Source: Streptomyces sp. Tu 3180
Lineage (GTDB): Bacteria; Actinomycetota; Actinomycetes; Streptomycetales; Streptomycetaceae
Assembly: GCF_009852415.1 (NCBI RefSeq)
Contig: NZ_WOXS01000002.1
Location: 5,434,001-5,498,000, forward strand
DNA: 64,000 nt
Direction of reading: 5' to 3'
Every line of letters starts with the position of its first letter. Positions within the stretch are counted from its first letter, which is position 1. Shown one piece after another: positions 25,636 through 33,029 of this stretch. A program made the translations under genes and the position numbers. A model generated the notes under the pieces. It did not search any database. It was not told the DNA's origin and worked only from the letters and a program-made list of their open reading frames with translations.

Positions 25636-25710
25636 GGAGCCGTAGCGCAGAGGTCGTCGCGCGCGGTCTCCAAAACCGTGAGGACGCCGGTTCGAATCCG
25701 GCCGGTTTCG
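25636..25710 (+). tRNA. tRNA-Trp (anticodon CCA), divergent
   Basis: A cloverleaf can be drawn: acceptor GGAGCCG/CGGTTTC with two G-T pairs, D stem GCGC/GCGC with GG in the loop, anticodon stem GCGGT/ACCGT around CTCCAAA (anticodon CCA), and T stem GCCGG/CCGGC around TTCGAAT. The discriminator is G, as in bacterial tRNA-Trp, and CCA is not encoded. Odd: position 26 appears to be missing and the variable loop has six bases, so it may score poorly in standard models. It has its own TAGGAT element. Whether it is the main or an extra tRNA-Trp cannot be told from this window. Confidence 0.7.
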
Positions 25711-25819
25711 CCCTCCCCGCGCCCCGGACCGCCCGTACGAGCGGGCCGGGCGGAGCCGCACGGCCCCGGCCCCGGGGTTCCCTCAGGTTCACGGGCCCGC
25801 ACGTCCCCGAACACAGGTC

Positions 25820-25852
25820 CGCCCCCTCCGGTGACCTCGACCGGAGGGGGCG
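25820..25852. terminator. 13-bp hairpin downstream of the mycoredoxin gene
   Basis: Arms 25820-25832 and 25840-25852 (CGCCCCCTCCGGT and complement) surround a seven-base loop. It lies 14 bases after the stop of the minus-strand mycoredoxin gene, and would also block read-through from the plus-strand tRNA gene. Confidence 0.6.
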
Positions 25853-25866
25853 CGACGCGGGGAACG

Positions 25867-26124
25867 TCAGACCGCGAGAGCCTGCTTCACCTGGGCGAGG
25901 CTGGGGTTCGTCATGACGACCTCCTCGCCGCCGGCGGCGGGAACCACCCGAACCGTCGGAACCGTCTGGTTCCCGCCGTTCGCCTTCTCCACGAACGCCG
26001 CGGACTCCGGGTCCTGCTCGATGTTGATCTCGGTGTACGCGATGCCCTCGCGGTCCAGCTGGCTCTTCAGCCGGCGGCAGTAGCCGCACCACGTGGTGCT
26101 GTACATCGTCACAGTACCCAGCAT
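25867..26124 (-). CDS. Mycoredoxin (Mrx1-type glutaredoxin-like protein)
   Basis: The protein is 85 aa, about the usual length. The active site is TTWCGYCRRLK (CGYC, residues ~13-16), the signature of mycoredoxins; the cis-Pro loop is QTVPTVRV. It reduces mycothiol mixed disulfides on proteins, using mycothiol as electron source, in the cytosol. An AAGGAG ribosome site is ten bases before the ATG. Upstream on the same strand a consensus sigma-R promoter is present, so it should be induced by disulfide stress along with the sigR regulon. Confidence 0.93.
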   Translation of the reverse strand: MLGTVTMYSTTWCGYCRRLKSQLDREGIAYTEINIEQDPESAAFVEKANGGNQTVPTVRVVPAAGGEEVVMTNPSLAQVKQALAV

Positions 26125-26172
26125 GTCTCTCGCGCTCCTTCGGCGGTTCGGGGAAGTCCTCGCACCCGGGGG

Positions 26173-26198
26173 AACGTGCTTGAAAGCGCCGGCATTCC
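26173..26198 (-). promoter_or_regulatory. Predicted sigma-R promoter of the mycoredoxin gene
   Basis: On the minus strand GGAAT (26198-26194) and GTT (26175-26173) are exactly 18 bases apart, the sigma-R consensus. The start codon lies about 50 bases downstream. The thiol-repair function of the gene matches regulation by SigR. Confidence 0.75.
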
Positions 26199-26266
26199 CG
26201 CGGACGGTGTCCCGCCGCGTCTTCGGAGCGGCATCCGTCGTATCAGTACGACTGCGAGGCCCTGCC

Positions 26267-26275
26267 TGTGGACAA
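26267..26275 (-). promoter_or_regulatory. Perfect DnaA-box match upstream of uvrD2
   Basis: TGTGGACAA is the complement of TTGTCCACA, the preferred Streptomyces DnaA box. It lies 40 bases before the uvrD2 start. A single box is not an origin; a regulatory or titration role is possible, and chance cannot be excluded for a nine-base word. Confidence 0.3.
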
Positions 26276-26314
26276 CCGGCTCACCCGTCTCCGGCGACCT
26301 GGCAGCATGGCTGT

Positions 26315-28531
26315 GTGACAGCAGCAACGCATTCCACCCTCTTCCCGCAGGTACCGGACTCGGCCGACGCGGTACTCGACGGGCTCGACCCCGAGCAGCG
26401 CGCGGTGGCCACCGCCCTGCACGGTCCGGTGTGCGTGCTGGCGGGTGCCGGTACCGGCAAGACCCGGGCGATCACCCACCGGATCGCCTACGGGGTGCGC
26501 GCCGGCATCCTCCAGCCCTCCAGCGTGCTCGCCGTCACCTTCACCAACCGCGCCGCCGGGGAGATGCGCGGCCGGCTGCGCCAGCTCGGCGCCGTCGGCG
26601 TCCAGGCGCGCACCTTCCACTCGGCGGCGCTGCGTCAGCTCCAGTACTTCTGGCCGAGGGCGATCGGCGGCTCCATGCCCCGGCTCGTCGACCGCAAGAT
26701 CCAGCTCGTCGCCGACGCGGCCGCCGCCTGCCGCATCCGGCTCGACCGGGGCGAGCTGCGGGACGTCACCGCCGAGATCGAGTGGTCGAAGGTCACCCAG
26801 ACCGTCCCGGCCGACTACGCGGCGGCGGCCCTCAAGGCCGGCCGGGAGGCGCCCCGCGACCCCGCCGAGATCGCCCAGCTGTACTCCGCCTACGAGGACC
26901 TCAAGCGCGAACGCGCCGTCATCGACTTCGAGGACGTGCTGCTGCTGACCGTCGCCGTCCTGCAGGACCGGCACGACGTCGCGGAGCAGGTCCGCGCCCA
27001 GTACCAGCACTTCGTGGTCGACGAGTACCAGGACGTCAGCCCGCTCCAGCAGCGACTGCTGGAGCTGTGGCTCGGCGACCGGGAGAACCTGTGCGTGGTC
27101 GGCGACGCCAGCCAGACCATCTACTCGTTCACGGGCGCAACTCCCGACCATCTGCTCGACTTCCGCATCCGTCATCCCGGGGCCACCGTCGTCAAGCTGG
27201 TCCGTGACTACCGTTCGACCCCCCAGGTCGTCCACCTGGCCAACGGCCTGCTCGCGCAGGCCCGGGGCCGTGCCGCCGATCACCGGCTGGAACTCGTCTC
27301 CCAGCGTGCGGCGGGGCCCGAGCCGGTGTTCACCGAGTACACCGACGAGCCCGCGGAGGCCGAGGGGGCGGCGCGCCGGATCCGGGAGCTGATCGACTCC
27401 GGGGTCCCGGCGAGCGAGATCGCCGTCCTGTTCCGCACGAACTCCCAGTCCGAGACCTACGAGCAGGCCCTGGCCGATGCCGGGGTGCCCTACCAGCTGC
27501 GCGGCGCCGAGCGGTTCTTCGACCGCCCCGAGGTGCGCAAGGCGGGCATCGCCCTGCGGGGAGCGGCCCGCTTCGGCGGCAACGACGTCCTTCTCGACGA
27601 CGCCCCCGACCTGCCCTCCCAGGTGCGTGCCGTGCTGTCGGGCGAGGGCTGGACACCGCAGCCGCCGGCCGGCTCGGGGGCGGTCCGGGAGCGCTGGGAG
27701 TCGCTCGCCGCCCTGGTGAACCTCGCCCAGGACTTCGCCGCCGCCAGGCCGGGCGCCACCCTCGCCGACCTCGTCGCCGAACTCGACGAGCGGGCCGGTG
27801 CCCAGCACGCCCCGACCGTGCAGGGCGTCACCCTCGCCTCACTGCACTCGGCCAAGGGCCTGGAGTGGGACGTCGTCTTCCTGGTGGGCGTCGCCGAGGG
27901 CATGATGCCGATCACCTACGCAAAGACCGAGGAGCAGATCGAGGAGGAACGCCGCCTCCTCTACGTCGGCGTCACCCGGGCGCGCGAGCGCCTCCACCTC
28001 TCCTGGGCGCTCTCCCGCTCGCCCGGCGGCCGGCCGAACCGCCGCCCCAGCCGTTTCCTCGACGGGTTGCGCACCGGCTCGAGCGCCGCCGCCGGCCGCG
28101 GTGGCGCGGGGGGCACGGGAGGAGTGGAGCGAGGTTTCCCCGGATTCTCCGGAGCGGTGTCCGCCTCGGCCGCGCCGGGCAGGGTGCGCAAGCAGCGCAG
28201 CCCCGCCCGCTGCCGGGTCTGCGGCCGCACGCTGACGGACGCGGGTGAGATGAAGCTGATGCGCTGCGAGGACTGTCCCTCCGACATGGACGAGGGGGTC
28301 TACGGGCGGCTGCTCGAGTGGCGCGCGGACCAGGCGCGGCGCAGCGGTCAGCCCGACTTCTGCGTCTTCACCGAGAAGACGCTGATGGCCATCGCCGAGG
28401 CCGTCCCCGAGGACGAGCACGCTCTCGCCCGCATCCCCGGGGTGGGGACACGCAAGACGGGCCGCTACGGGGCGGACGTTCTGGCCATCTGCGCAGGCCG
28501 GGACATCGCCGGGGACCGGGAGCAGGACTGA
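26315..28531 (+). CDS. uvrD2: UvrD2-type ATP-dependent DNA helicase with tetracysteine and HRDC domains
   Basis: The protein is 738 aa from the GTG at 26315; sequence upstream in frame lacks helicase features. Superfamily 1 motifs: GAGTGKTRAITHR (Walker A), VDEYQDVSPLQ (Walker B), GDASQTIYSFTGA, SLHSAKGLEWD and VGVTRARERL. The C-terminal part has a zinc-like tetracysteine CRVCGRTL...CEDC (~residues 635-655) and an HRDC domain (FTEKTLMAIAEAVPEDEHALARIPGVG), the architecture of mycobacterial UvrD2. It unwinds DNA during repair or replication, and in mycobacteria the motor is essential. It is divergent from mycoredoxin and upstream of wblC. Confidence 0.93.
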   Translation: MTAATHSTLFPQVPDSADAVLDGLDPEQRAVATALHGPVCVLAGAGTGKTRAITHRIAYGVRAGILQPSSVLAVTFTNRAAGEMRGRLRQLGAVGVQARTFHSAALRQLQYFWPRAIGGSMPRLVDRKIQLVADAAAACRIRLDRGELRDVTAEIEWSKVTQTVPADYAAAALKAGREAPRDPAEIAQLYSAYEDLKRERAVIDFEDVLLLTVAVLQDRHDVAEQVRAQYQHFVVDEYQDVSPLQQRLLELWLGDRENLCVVGDASQTIYSFTGATPDHLLDFRIRHPGATVVKLVRDYRSTPQVVHLANGLLAQARGRAADHRLELVSQRAAGPEPVFTEYTDEPAEAEGAARRIRELIDSGVPASEIAVLFRTNSQSETYEQALADAGVPYQLRGAERFFDRPEVRKAGIALRGAARFGGNDVLLDDAPDLPSQVRAVLSGEGWTPQPPAGSGAVRERWESLAALVNLAQDFAAARPGATLADLVAELDERAGAQHAPTVQGVTLASLHSAKGLEWDVVFLVGVAEGMMPITYAKTEEQIEEERRLLYVGVTRARERLHLSWALSRSPGGRPNRRPSRFLDGLRTGSSAAAGRGGAGGTGGVERGFPGFSGAVSASAAPGRVRKQRSPARCRVCGRTLTDAGEMKLMRCEDCPSDMDEGVYGRLLEWRADQARRSGQPDFCVFTEKTLMAIAEAVPEDEHALARIPGVGTRKTGRYGADVLAICAGRDIAGDREQD

Positions 28532-28545
28532 CGCCAACTCGTCGA

Positions 28546-28584
28546 AAAAATAGTTTGCGCATGCCCCAGCGATCCCCATAGGTT
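28546..28584 (+). promoter_or_regulatory. WblC/WhiB7-type promoter of the wblC operon
   Basis: An A-rich element (AAAAAATAG, 28545-28553) lies directly before a -35 TTGCGC (28555-28560), followed after 18 bases by -10 TAGGTT (28579-28584). An AT-rich stretch immediately upstream of the -35 is the known recognition feature of WhiB7/WblC acting with the primary sigma factor. Autoactivation of wblC is therefore predicted. The AT-rich run stands out in this GC-rich sequence. Confidence 0.65.
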
Positions 28585-28694
28585 CTTAGGCACGGGAACA
28601 GCGGCCTTCTCGGAGGCCCTGATTCCGTGTTGTACTTGCATATCCGTCGGACTGGCTCACCCCAGTCCCGAAGCGCCGAGAGGAGGCGAGTCCA

Positions 28695-29009
28695 GTGATC
28701 AGCATCAACGCCAGCTCCACCGTCAAAATGACCGATCGCTCGTCCGTCTCCCTGTGCATGCTCGGCGCTTCGAACCAGGGCACCGGTCTGTCCGGCATTC
28801 GTGCCGCACGCCCGGCGTCCCTCGTCGCTCCCTCGGCTCCTGCCGTCCGTGAGCGCGATGAGCGACCGACCAAGGCACTGGAAGCGGTAGTGGCACAGGC
28901 GCATGCCTATGCCTTTGCGGCGGCCGGTGCCGGATTCCGGAAGCAGACGACGCAGCACCACCTGATGTGGGCCTTCCGTGGGCCAGAACCCTGGAGCGAT
29001 CCAGCCTGA
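28695..29009 (+). CDS. 104-codon upstream ORF in the wblC leader
   Basis: A GTG at 28695 has a full AGGAGG eight bases upstream. The frame encodes a 104-residue Ala/Ser-rich peptide without a recognisable domain, and ends 23 bases before the terminator hairpin at 29032. Its TGA lies inside a small hairpin (29004-29020). Known: whiB7/wblC leaders carry upstream ORFs and an intrinsic terminator, and slowed ribosomes let transcription continue into the gene. Inferred: this ORF is the sensing element. It may instead encode a real small protein. Confidence 0.6.
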   Translation: MISINASSTVKMTDRSSVSLCMLGASNQGTGLSGIRAARPASLVAPSAPAVRERDERPTKALEAVVAQAHAYAFAAAGAGFRKQTTQHHLMWAFRGPEPWSDPA

Positions 29010-29020
29010 TTCGATCAGGC
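29004..29020 (+). promoter_or_regulatory. Small hairpin spanning the leader ORF stop codon
   Basis: GCCTGAT (29004-29010) and ATCAGGC (29014-29020) pair around a TCG loop. The leader ORF stop codon (29007-29009) is within the left arm, so a terminating ribosome would melt it. It is a candidate component of the attenuator. Confidence 0.4.
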
Positions 29021-29031
29021 CGGCGCCTTCA

Positions 29032-29073
29032 GGGCCGCGGAACCCCATCCGGGATCCGCGGCCCTTCTGTTTT
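29032..29073 (+). terminator. Intrinsic terminator/attenuator in the wblC leader
   Basis: GGGCCGCGGA (29032-29041) and TCCGCGGCCC (29055-29064) form a perfect 10-bp stem, followed by TTCTGTTTT. The T-rich tail makes it one of the few classical intrinsic terminators in the window. It sits between the leader ORF and wblC, 110 bases before the wblC start, as expected for attenuation. Confidence 0.75.
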
Positions 29074-29182
29074 CCCCGAACGGGGGAGACAGCCCCGAAG
29101 GCGCCTCGGGACAAGAAAAGAACCCGGTACCAGCCGCCACCCGGCCAACCGGCCGGAAACGACCAGACGAGGAAGACGAACC

Positions 29183-29551
29183 GTGCAACTCGAAGCGCAC
29201 GTCCCGTCCGTACCGCCTTCCGACACGATCCCCAAGCCCGGCTCCACGGAGGACCCGACCTTGACTCCGCTCACCGCGCTCACCGCGCTCGACGACGCCA
29301 TCGAGAACCTCGGCGTCCCCGTCCCCTGCCGTTCGTACGACCCGGAGGTCTTCTTCGCCGAGTCGCCGGCGGACGTCGAGTACGCCAAGTCCCTCTGCCG
29401 CACCTGCCCGCTGATCGAGGCCTGCCTCGCCGGTGCCAAGGAGCGGCGCGAGCCCTGGGGCGTCTGGGGTGGCGAGCTGTTCGTCCAGGGAGTCGTCGTC
29501 GCCCGGAAGCGGCCGCGTGGCCGCCCGCGCAAGAACCCGGTCACGGCATGA
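29183..29551 (+). CDS. wblC: WhiB-family antibiotic-resistance regulator WblC (WhiB7)
   Basis: The protein is 122 aa; GTG with GAGGAAG seven bases upstream. Four cysteines bind an iron-sulfur cluster: CRSYD, then CRTCPLIEAC. The WhiB-specific turn is GVWGGE, and the C-terminus has the AT-hook RPRGRPRKN that distinguishes WblC/WhiB7. It acts with the primary sigma factor at AT-rich promoters to induce intrinsic resistance genes upon ribosome stress. Its long leader shows an autoregulatory promoter, an upstream ORF and an attenuator. The stop codon overlaps the start of the next gene (ATGA). Confidence 0.95.
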   Translation: MQLEAHVPSVPPSDTIPKPGSTEDPTLTPLTALTALDDAIENLGVPVPCRSYDPEVFFAESPADVEYAKSLCRTCPLIEACLAGAKERREPWGVWGGELFVQGVVVARKRPRGRPRKNPVTA

Positions 29552-29871
29552 ACACCCCAGGAACGATCGACCGCCCCCTCACGCACGACCCCCAGAAGCA
29601 GGCCCCGATGATGCCGTCCACTCACGAGCCGGCAGGCTCCGCGACCGAAGACTTCACCACCAGTGGTGCGAACGACTCGCGCCAGAACAGGACCCGAGAG
29701 ATGCAACTCATCCCAGAAGCCATGGCCCGTGCGCATATGCACGAGCGACTGCGGGAGGCGCAGCGGGAGCGCCAGGCCATGGGCCTGGTGACCGCTCGCC
29801 GGATGCAGCGCCGGGCCGAGCGCGCCTCCCGGCGCGCCCGCCGCGCGCTTGCCATGGCGGTCATGCAGTAA
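29548..29871 (+). CDS. Small basic protein translationally coupled to wblC
   Basis: The protein is 107 aa; ATG overlaps the wblC stop (ATGA). No domain is recognised. The first half is polar and disordered (Thr/Pro/Ser), while the second half is a long, highly charged helix with many Arg and Glu (HERLREAQRERQAMGLV, then RAERASRRARRALAMAV), suggesting nucleic-acid or membrane binding. Strict coupling to wblC suggests a role in the same antibiotic response. No function can be assigned. Confidence 0.7.
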   Translation: MNTPGTIDRPLTHDPQKQAPMMPSTHEPAGSATEDFTTSGANDSRQNRTREMQLIPEAMARAHMHERLREAQRERQAMGLVTARRMQRRAERASRRARRALAMAVMQ

Positions 29872-29920
29872 CCGACCACGCCTGAAGCGGTGGCCTCCCA
29901 GGCCGGGGGCCAAGCTCTCC

Positions 29921-29960
29921 CCGCGGGGGCCGGTCCGTACGAACGGACCGGCCCCCGCGG
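29921..29960. terminator. Perfect 18-bp hairpin ending the wblC operon
   Basis: Arms 29921-29938 and 29943-29960 are fully complementary around an ACGA tetraloop. It lies 50 bases after the stop of the small coupled gene. There is no T tract; stability alone should terminate. Confidence 0.7.
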
Positions 29961-30007
29961 TGCGTTGCCGGCGGGCGGAGCGCCGGACGCGGCGTTGTCG
30001 TCGGCGG

Positions 30008-30214
30008 GTGACGAGTCATCCGGGCCGCGGCGACGACACCGGCCCGGCGGAGCCGCAAGCCCTGGTGTGCGCCCGCTGCGGCACGCGCGCCGAGGACCCG
30101 CAGCCGACCTGGACCCTCTCCGTGGAGAACGGCGTCCGCCGCCACTCCTGCGCGACCTGCTCCCGGGACAACCTGCGGGCGATCGAGGGCCGTCCGGACG
30201 CGCGGTGGTGGTGA
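30008..30214 (+). CDS. Small zinc-ribbon protein of unknown function
   Basis: The protein is 68 aa from a GTG at 30008. Two CxxC pairs are visible (CARCGTRA and CATCSRDN), spaced about 30 residues apart and flanking WTLSVENGVRRH, the usual layout of a small zinc ribbon. The C-terminus ends in WW. The ribosome site is weak (GGCGG). It is convergent with the ABC1 kinase gene, 22 bases apart. No function is known to me; a nucleic-acid or protein-binding role is only a guess. Confidence 0.6.
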   Translation: MTSHPGRGDDTGPAEPQALVCARCGTRAEDPQPTWTLSVENGVRRHSCATCSRDNLRAIEGRPDARWW

Positions 30215-30236
30215 CGGCGGCCGGCGGCGGCGCGTG

Positions 30237-31604
30237 TCATGCCCGGGCCGCCGGCTCCTCCGGTGCCGGTTCCTCCGGGACGAAGCCCGGCAGCCACTCC
30301 TCGAGTTCGTCCCGCAGCCGCACCGTCGCACCCAGCTGGCACAGCACACCGATGGTGCTCAGGGTCACCCGGTGGATCAGCAGGTACGCCGGGGGCAGGT
30401 TGAGCTGCTTGCCCAACTGGTAGGCGGGCGAGCGGATGTCGGCGATGCGGGCCGCCTGGCTGCGTATCCAGCCGCGGGTGAAGGTGAACTCGTCGACCTG
30501 CGCCGGTTCGATGATCGGCAGCAGGTAGTCCAGGACCGCTTCGGGGTCCAGCTCTATCGTCTCCTTGACGAAGCCCTCCGCGCACAGCATGTCGTAGACG
30601 GCCTCGGCCTCGCCGTCCAGGGTCATCCGCAGGGCCTCGCCGATGGGGGCGGGCAGCCCGCCCGGAAGCCGGTCGACCGTGCCGAAGTCCAGCACGCCCA
30701 GACGCCAGTCGTCCTCTCCGCCCGGCCCGCCGGGAAGCAGACGGAAGTTACCGGGATGCGGGTCGGCGTGCAGCAGGCCGGTGCGGGCGGGGCCGGAGAA
30801 CAGGAAGCGGGCCAGGAGCTGACCGGCCCGGTCGCGCTGGGCCTCGGTGCCGTCCGAGATGATCTCCGCCAGCGGTATGCCGTCCATCCACTCGGTGATC
30901 AGCACCTGCTCGCACTGGTGGACCACGTCCGGCACGACGACGTCGGGGTCGCCCGCGAACTCCTCGGCGTGGGACCGCTGGGCCTGGGCCTCCAGTCCGT
31001 AGTCCAGCTCCTCCGAGACGCGGTCCTTGAGCTCCGCGATCAGCGGCTTGACGTCCATGCCGGGGATCAGCGGGCCCAGCAGACGGGCGAAGCGGCTCAG
31101 CTGGTTCAGGTCGGACAGCAGGGCCTCGCCGGCGCCGGGGTACTGCACCTTGACCGCCACCTCGCGGCCGTCGCGCCACACGGCCCGGTGCACCTGGCCG
31201 ATCGAGGCCGCCGCGGACGGCTTGTCCTCGAACTCCAGGAACAGCTCCTGCCAGCCCTCGCCGAGCCGCTCCCGGAGCACCGTGTGCACGGTGCGGGTCG
31301 GCATGGGCGGGGCGGCCTCCTGGAGCTTGGTCAACGCCGCGCGGTAGGGACCGGCGACCTCCTCCGGCAGGGCGGACTCGAAGACCGACAGGGCCTGGCC
31401 GAACTTCATCGCACCGCCCTTGAGCTCGCCGAGCACCTTGAAGAGCTGATCGGCGGTGCGCTGCTGCAGCTCACGGCCGACGATCTCCGCGGATTCGCCC
31501 ACGATCCGCTTGCCGAGTCCCCAGGTAGCCCGCCCGGCGAAGCCGAGCGGGAGCGCGGCCAGCTTGGCGGTCCGGGTGACCGCCTTCCGGGGAAGATCAG
31601 ACAT
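30237..31604 (-). CDS. ABC1/AarF (UbiB/ADCK-like) atypical kinase
   Basis: The protein is 455 aa. ABC1 signatures are visible: the N-terminal KxGQ helix in KGGAMKFGQALS (~residue 65), the Ala-rich nucleotide loop SAAASIGQVHRA in place of a Gly-rich loop, the ATP lysine in VAVKVQYPG, and the catalytic loop LLHADPHPGNF followed by GVLDFGTVDRL. Known: this family acts as ATPases/kinases linked to lipid or isoprenoid metabolism. Substrate in actinobacteria is unresolved. Its start overlaps by eight bases the end of the upstream ThiF-like gene, so the two are made as a coupled pair. Confidence 0.92.
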   Translation of the reverse strand: MSDLPRKAVTRTAKLAALPLGFAGRATWGLGKRIVGESAEIVGRELQQRTADQLFKVLGELKGGAMKFGQALSVFESALPEEVAGPYRAALTKLQEAAPPMPTRTVHTVLRERLGEGWQELFLEFEDKPSAAASIGQVHRAVWRDGREVAVKVQYPGAGEALLSDLNQLSRFARLLGPLIPGMDVKPLIAELKDRVSEELDYGLEAQAQRSHAEEFAGDPDVVVPDVVHQCEQVLITEWMDGIPLAEIISDGTEAQRDRAGQLLARFLFSGPARTGLLHADPHPGNFRLLPGGPGGEDDWRLGVLDFGTVDRLPGGLPAPIGEALRMTLDGEAEAVYDMLCAEGFVKETIELDPEAVLDYLLPIIEPAQVDEFTFTRGWIRSQAARIADIRSPAYQLGKQLNLPPAYLLIHRVTLSTIGVLCQLGATVRLRDELEEWLPGFVPEEPAPEEPAARA

Positions 31605-32811
31605 GCGCCCTCCAAGTCCCTGCCGGCCGCTTCGCGTCCGCCTTACGGCACGACTCCTCCGACGGCCCGTGCACGCCCATTGTCTCGTGCGACGGCCCGT
31701 TTCCGGAGGTGTGTTCTCCCTTACTGTCCTCCGCCGCTCCGCACGGGCACGCCGGGTGCGCCCGGACCGGCCGGGCGTGCCAGTGCAGACCGGGGACGGA
31801 GACCTCCCAGCGGGCGTCCGCGCTGGACGGGACCCCGCCGTCCAGGAAGACGAGCGCGTGGGCGGCCGCCAGGGAGGCCACCGTCGTGGCGAGCGTCAGG
31901 TCACATGCTCCCACCCGGCGCTGCCGTCCGGAACGCCACTGGGCGACCAGGCGCGGCCAGGTCGGGTCCCGGTCGGTGCGGTCCTCCTGGAGGCAGCCCG
32001 CACAGCTCGTCTCGCCGGGCAGGACGAGCGGGCCGACCACACCGGTTCCCTCCACGACACCCGCGTAGAGGTGGGGTGTGCCCGCGGACAGCAGGGGTTC
32101 GGCGGACGACGGGTCGGGCGCGTGCACGGCGACGTCGTCCCGCGGGGCGAGGACCACCAGACCGAAGCCGGGGGCGTCCTCCTCGAGCCGCGACCGGGCG
32201 GTGCGGCGGGGCGGCCGGTCCGGTGCGGCCCGGCGTGCGCCGCGGCGGGCCGCCTCGTCCCTGCGGTCGCCGACGGCCTCGGCGGGCAGTCCGCCCGGCG
32301 CGACGTCCCACGGCTCGACCCGCCCGACGTCGCGCACGTCGACCTCCCCCACTCCGGCCCCCGACAGCAGCGCCGCCAGCACCGCGCCGACCCGGCCCGC
32401 GCCCCTCACCTGCACCCGCATGCTGCCGCGTGCCGCCAGCCGCCCGAGCGCGTCGCCCGGTCCGGAGGTGGTCAGGGTCAGCGAGGCCAGGTCCGGGCGC
32501 AGCCGGTCGAGGACCTCCCGTTTCCCGCGCAGGGCGTCGGCGTCCGGTCCGCCGCCCCGGGAGTCGTCCAGGAGCCCGGCCCGCGACAGCCGCCGTACGA
32601 GCCGGTCGACGTGGCCGTCGGGCAGATCCATGCGCCGTCCCTCCTCGCGCAGGAGCTCCAGGCCCCGGGTGCCGTCGAGCAGGTCGAGGAAGCTGCCCGT
32701 CGCCGTGTCCACCGGTCCCAGCGTCAGGGCGTGGGCCGGCGTCATCCCGAACTGCACGGTATGGAGATCGCGCCATCCGCGCCTGAGCGCCGGCTTGACC
32801 ATCGGATGCAT
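31597..32811 (-). CDS. ThiF-family adenylyltransferase-like protein
   Basis: The protein is 404 aa from an ATG at 32811; another in-frame ATG is three codons later. The N-terminal 130 residues resemble a small leader-recognition-like winged domain (LDLLDGTRGLELLREEG...HVDRLVRRLSRAGLL). The E1-like Rossmann part begins VQVRGAGRVGAVLAALL. Four cysteines in ETSCAGCLQ and HPACPCGA form a likely zinc site. The adenylation Asp and Arg are less clear. Similar proteins are annotated as ThiF-family or TOMM-precursor leader-binding proteins, but no peptide precursor or partner cyclase is nearby. Coupled with an ABC1 kinase; joint function unknown. Confidence 0.75.
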   Translation of the reverse strand: MHPMVKPALRRGWRDLHTVQFGMTPAHALTLGPVDTATGSFLDLLDGTRGLELLREEGRRMDLPDGHVDRLVRRLSRAGLLDDSRGGGPDADALRGKREVLDRLRPDLASLTLTTSGPGDALGRLAARGSMRVQVRGAGRVGAVLAALLSGAGVGEVDVRDVGRVEPWDVAPGGLPAEAVGDRRDEAARRGARRAAPDRPPRRTARSRLEEDAPGFGLVVLAPRDDVAVHAPDPSSAEPLLSAGTPHLYAGVVEGTGVVGPLVLPGETSCAGCLQEDRTDRDPTWPRLVAQWRSGRQRRVGACDLTLATTVASLAAAHALVFLDGGVPSSADARWEVSVPGLHWHARPVRAHPACPCGAAEDSKGEHTSGNGPSHETMGVHGPSEESCRKADAKRPAGTWRAHV

Positions 32812-32918
32812 GACAGGCCCCCGTATGTTCTGGATCGTCCCCGTACGCCCGGCCGGGACGACTCGCGCCCCGGCCGGTGAATGCCAGCATGCCCGCACGG
32901 ACCCCCGGCCGCCGAAAG

Positions 32919-32927
32919 TTGTCCACA
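32919..32927 (+). promoter_or_regulatory. Perfect DnaA-box match between divergent thiF-like and YgjP-like genes
   Basis: TTGTCCACA, the preferred Streptomyces DnaA-box sequence, is located in a 218-base divergent promoter region. It is the second perfect match in the window. Just downstream lies an AT-rich TATAAAT (32945-32951), which could be a promoter -10. Isolated, so functional meaning is uncertain. Confidence 0.3.
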
Positions 32928-33017
32928 AGCGAGAGGATTCATCGTATAAATCCGGCGCACGGTGGGAGGATCATCGTCGAACGGTCCCGGAGCCGGGACT
33001 TCCCCCTGTACAACCGG

Positions 33018-33023
33018 TACCGT
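33018..33023 (+). promoter_or_regulatory. -10 element for a leaderless YgjP-like gene transcript
   Basis: TACCGT is followed by exactly six bases and then the GTG at 33030. No ribosome site is present, which supports a leaderless start and the choice of this GTG. Confidence 0.4.
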
Positions 33024-33029
33024 CGGGGC

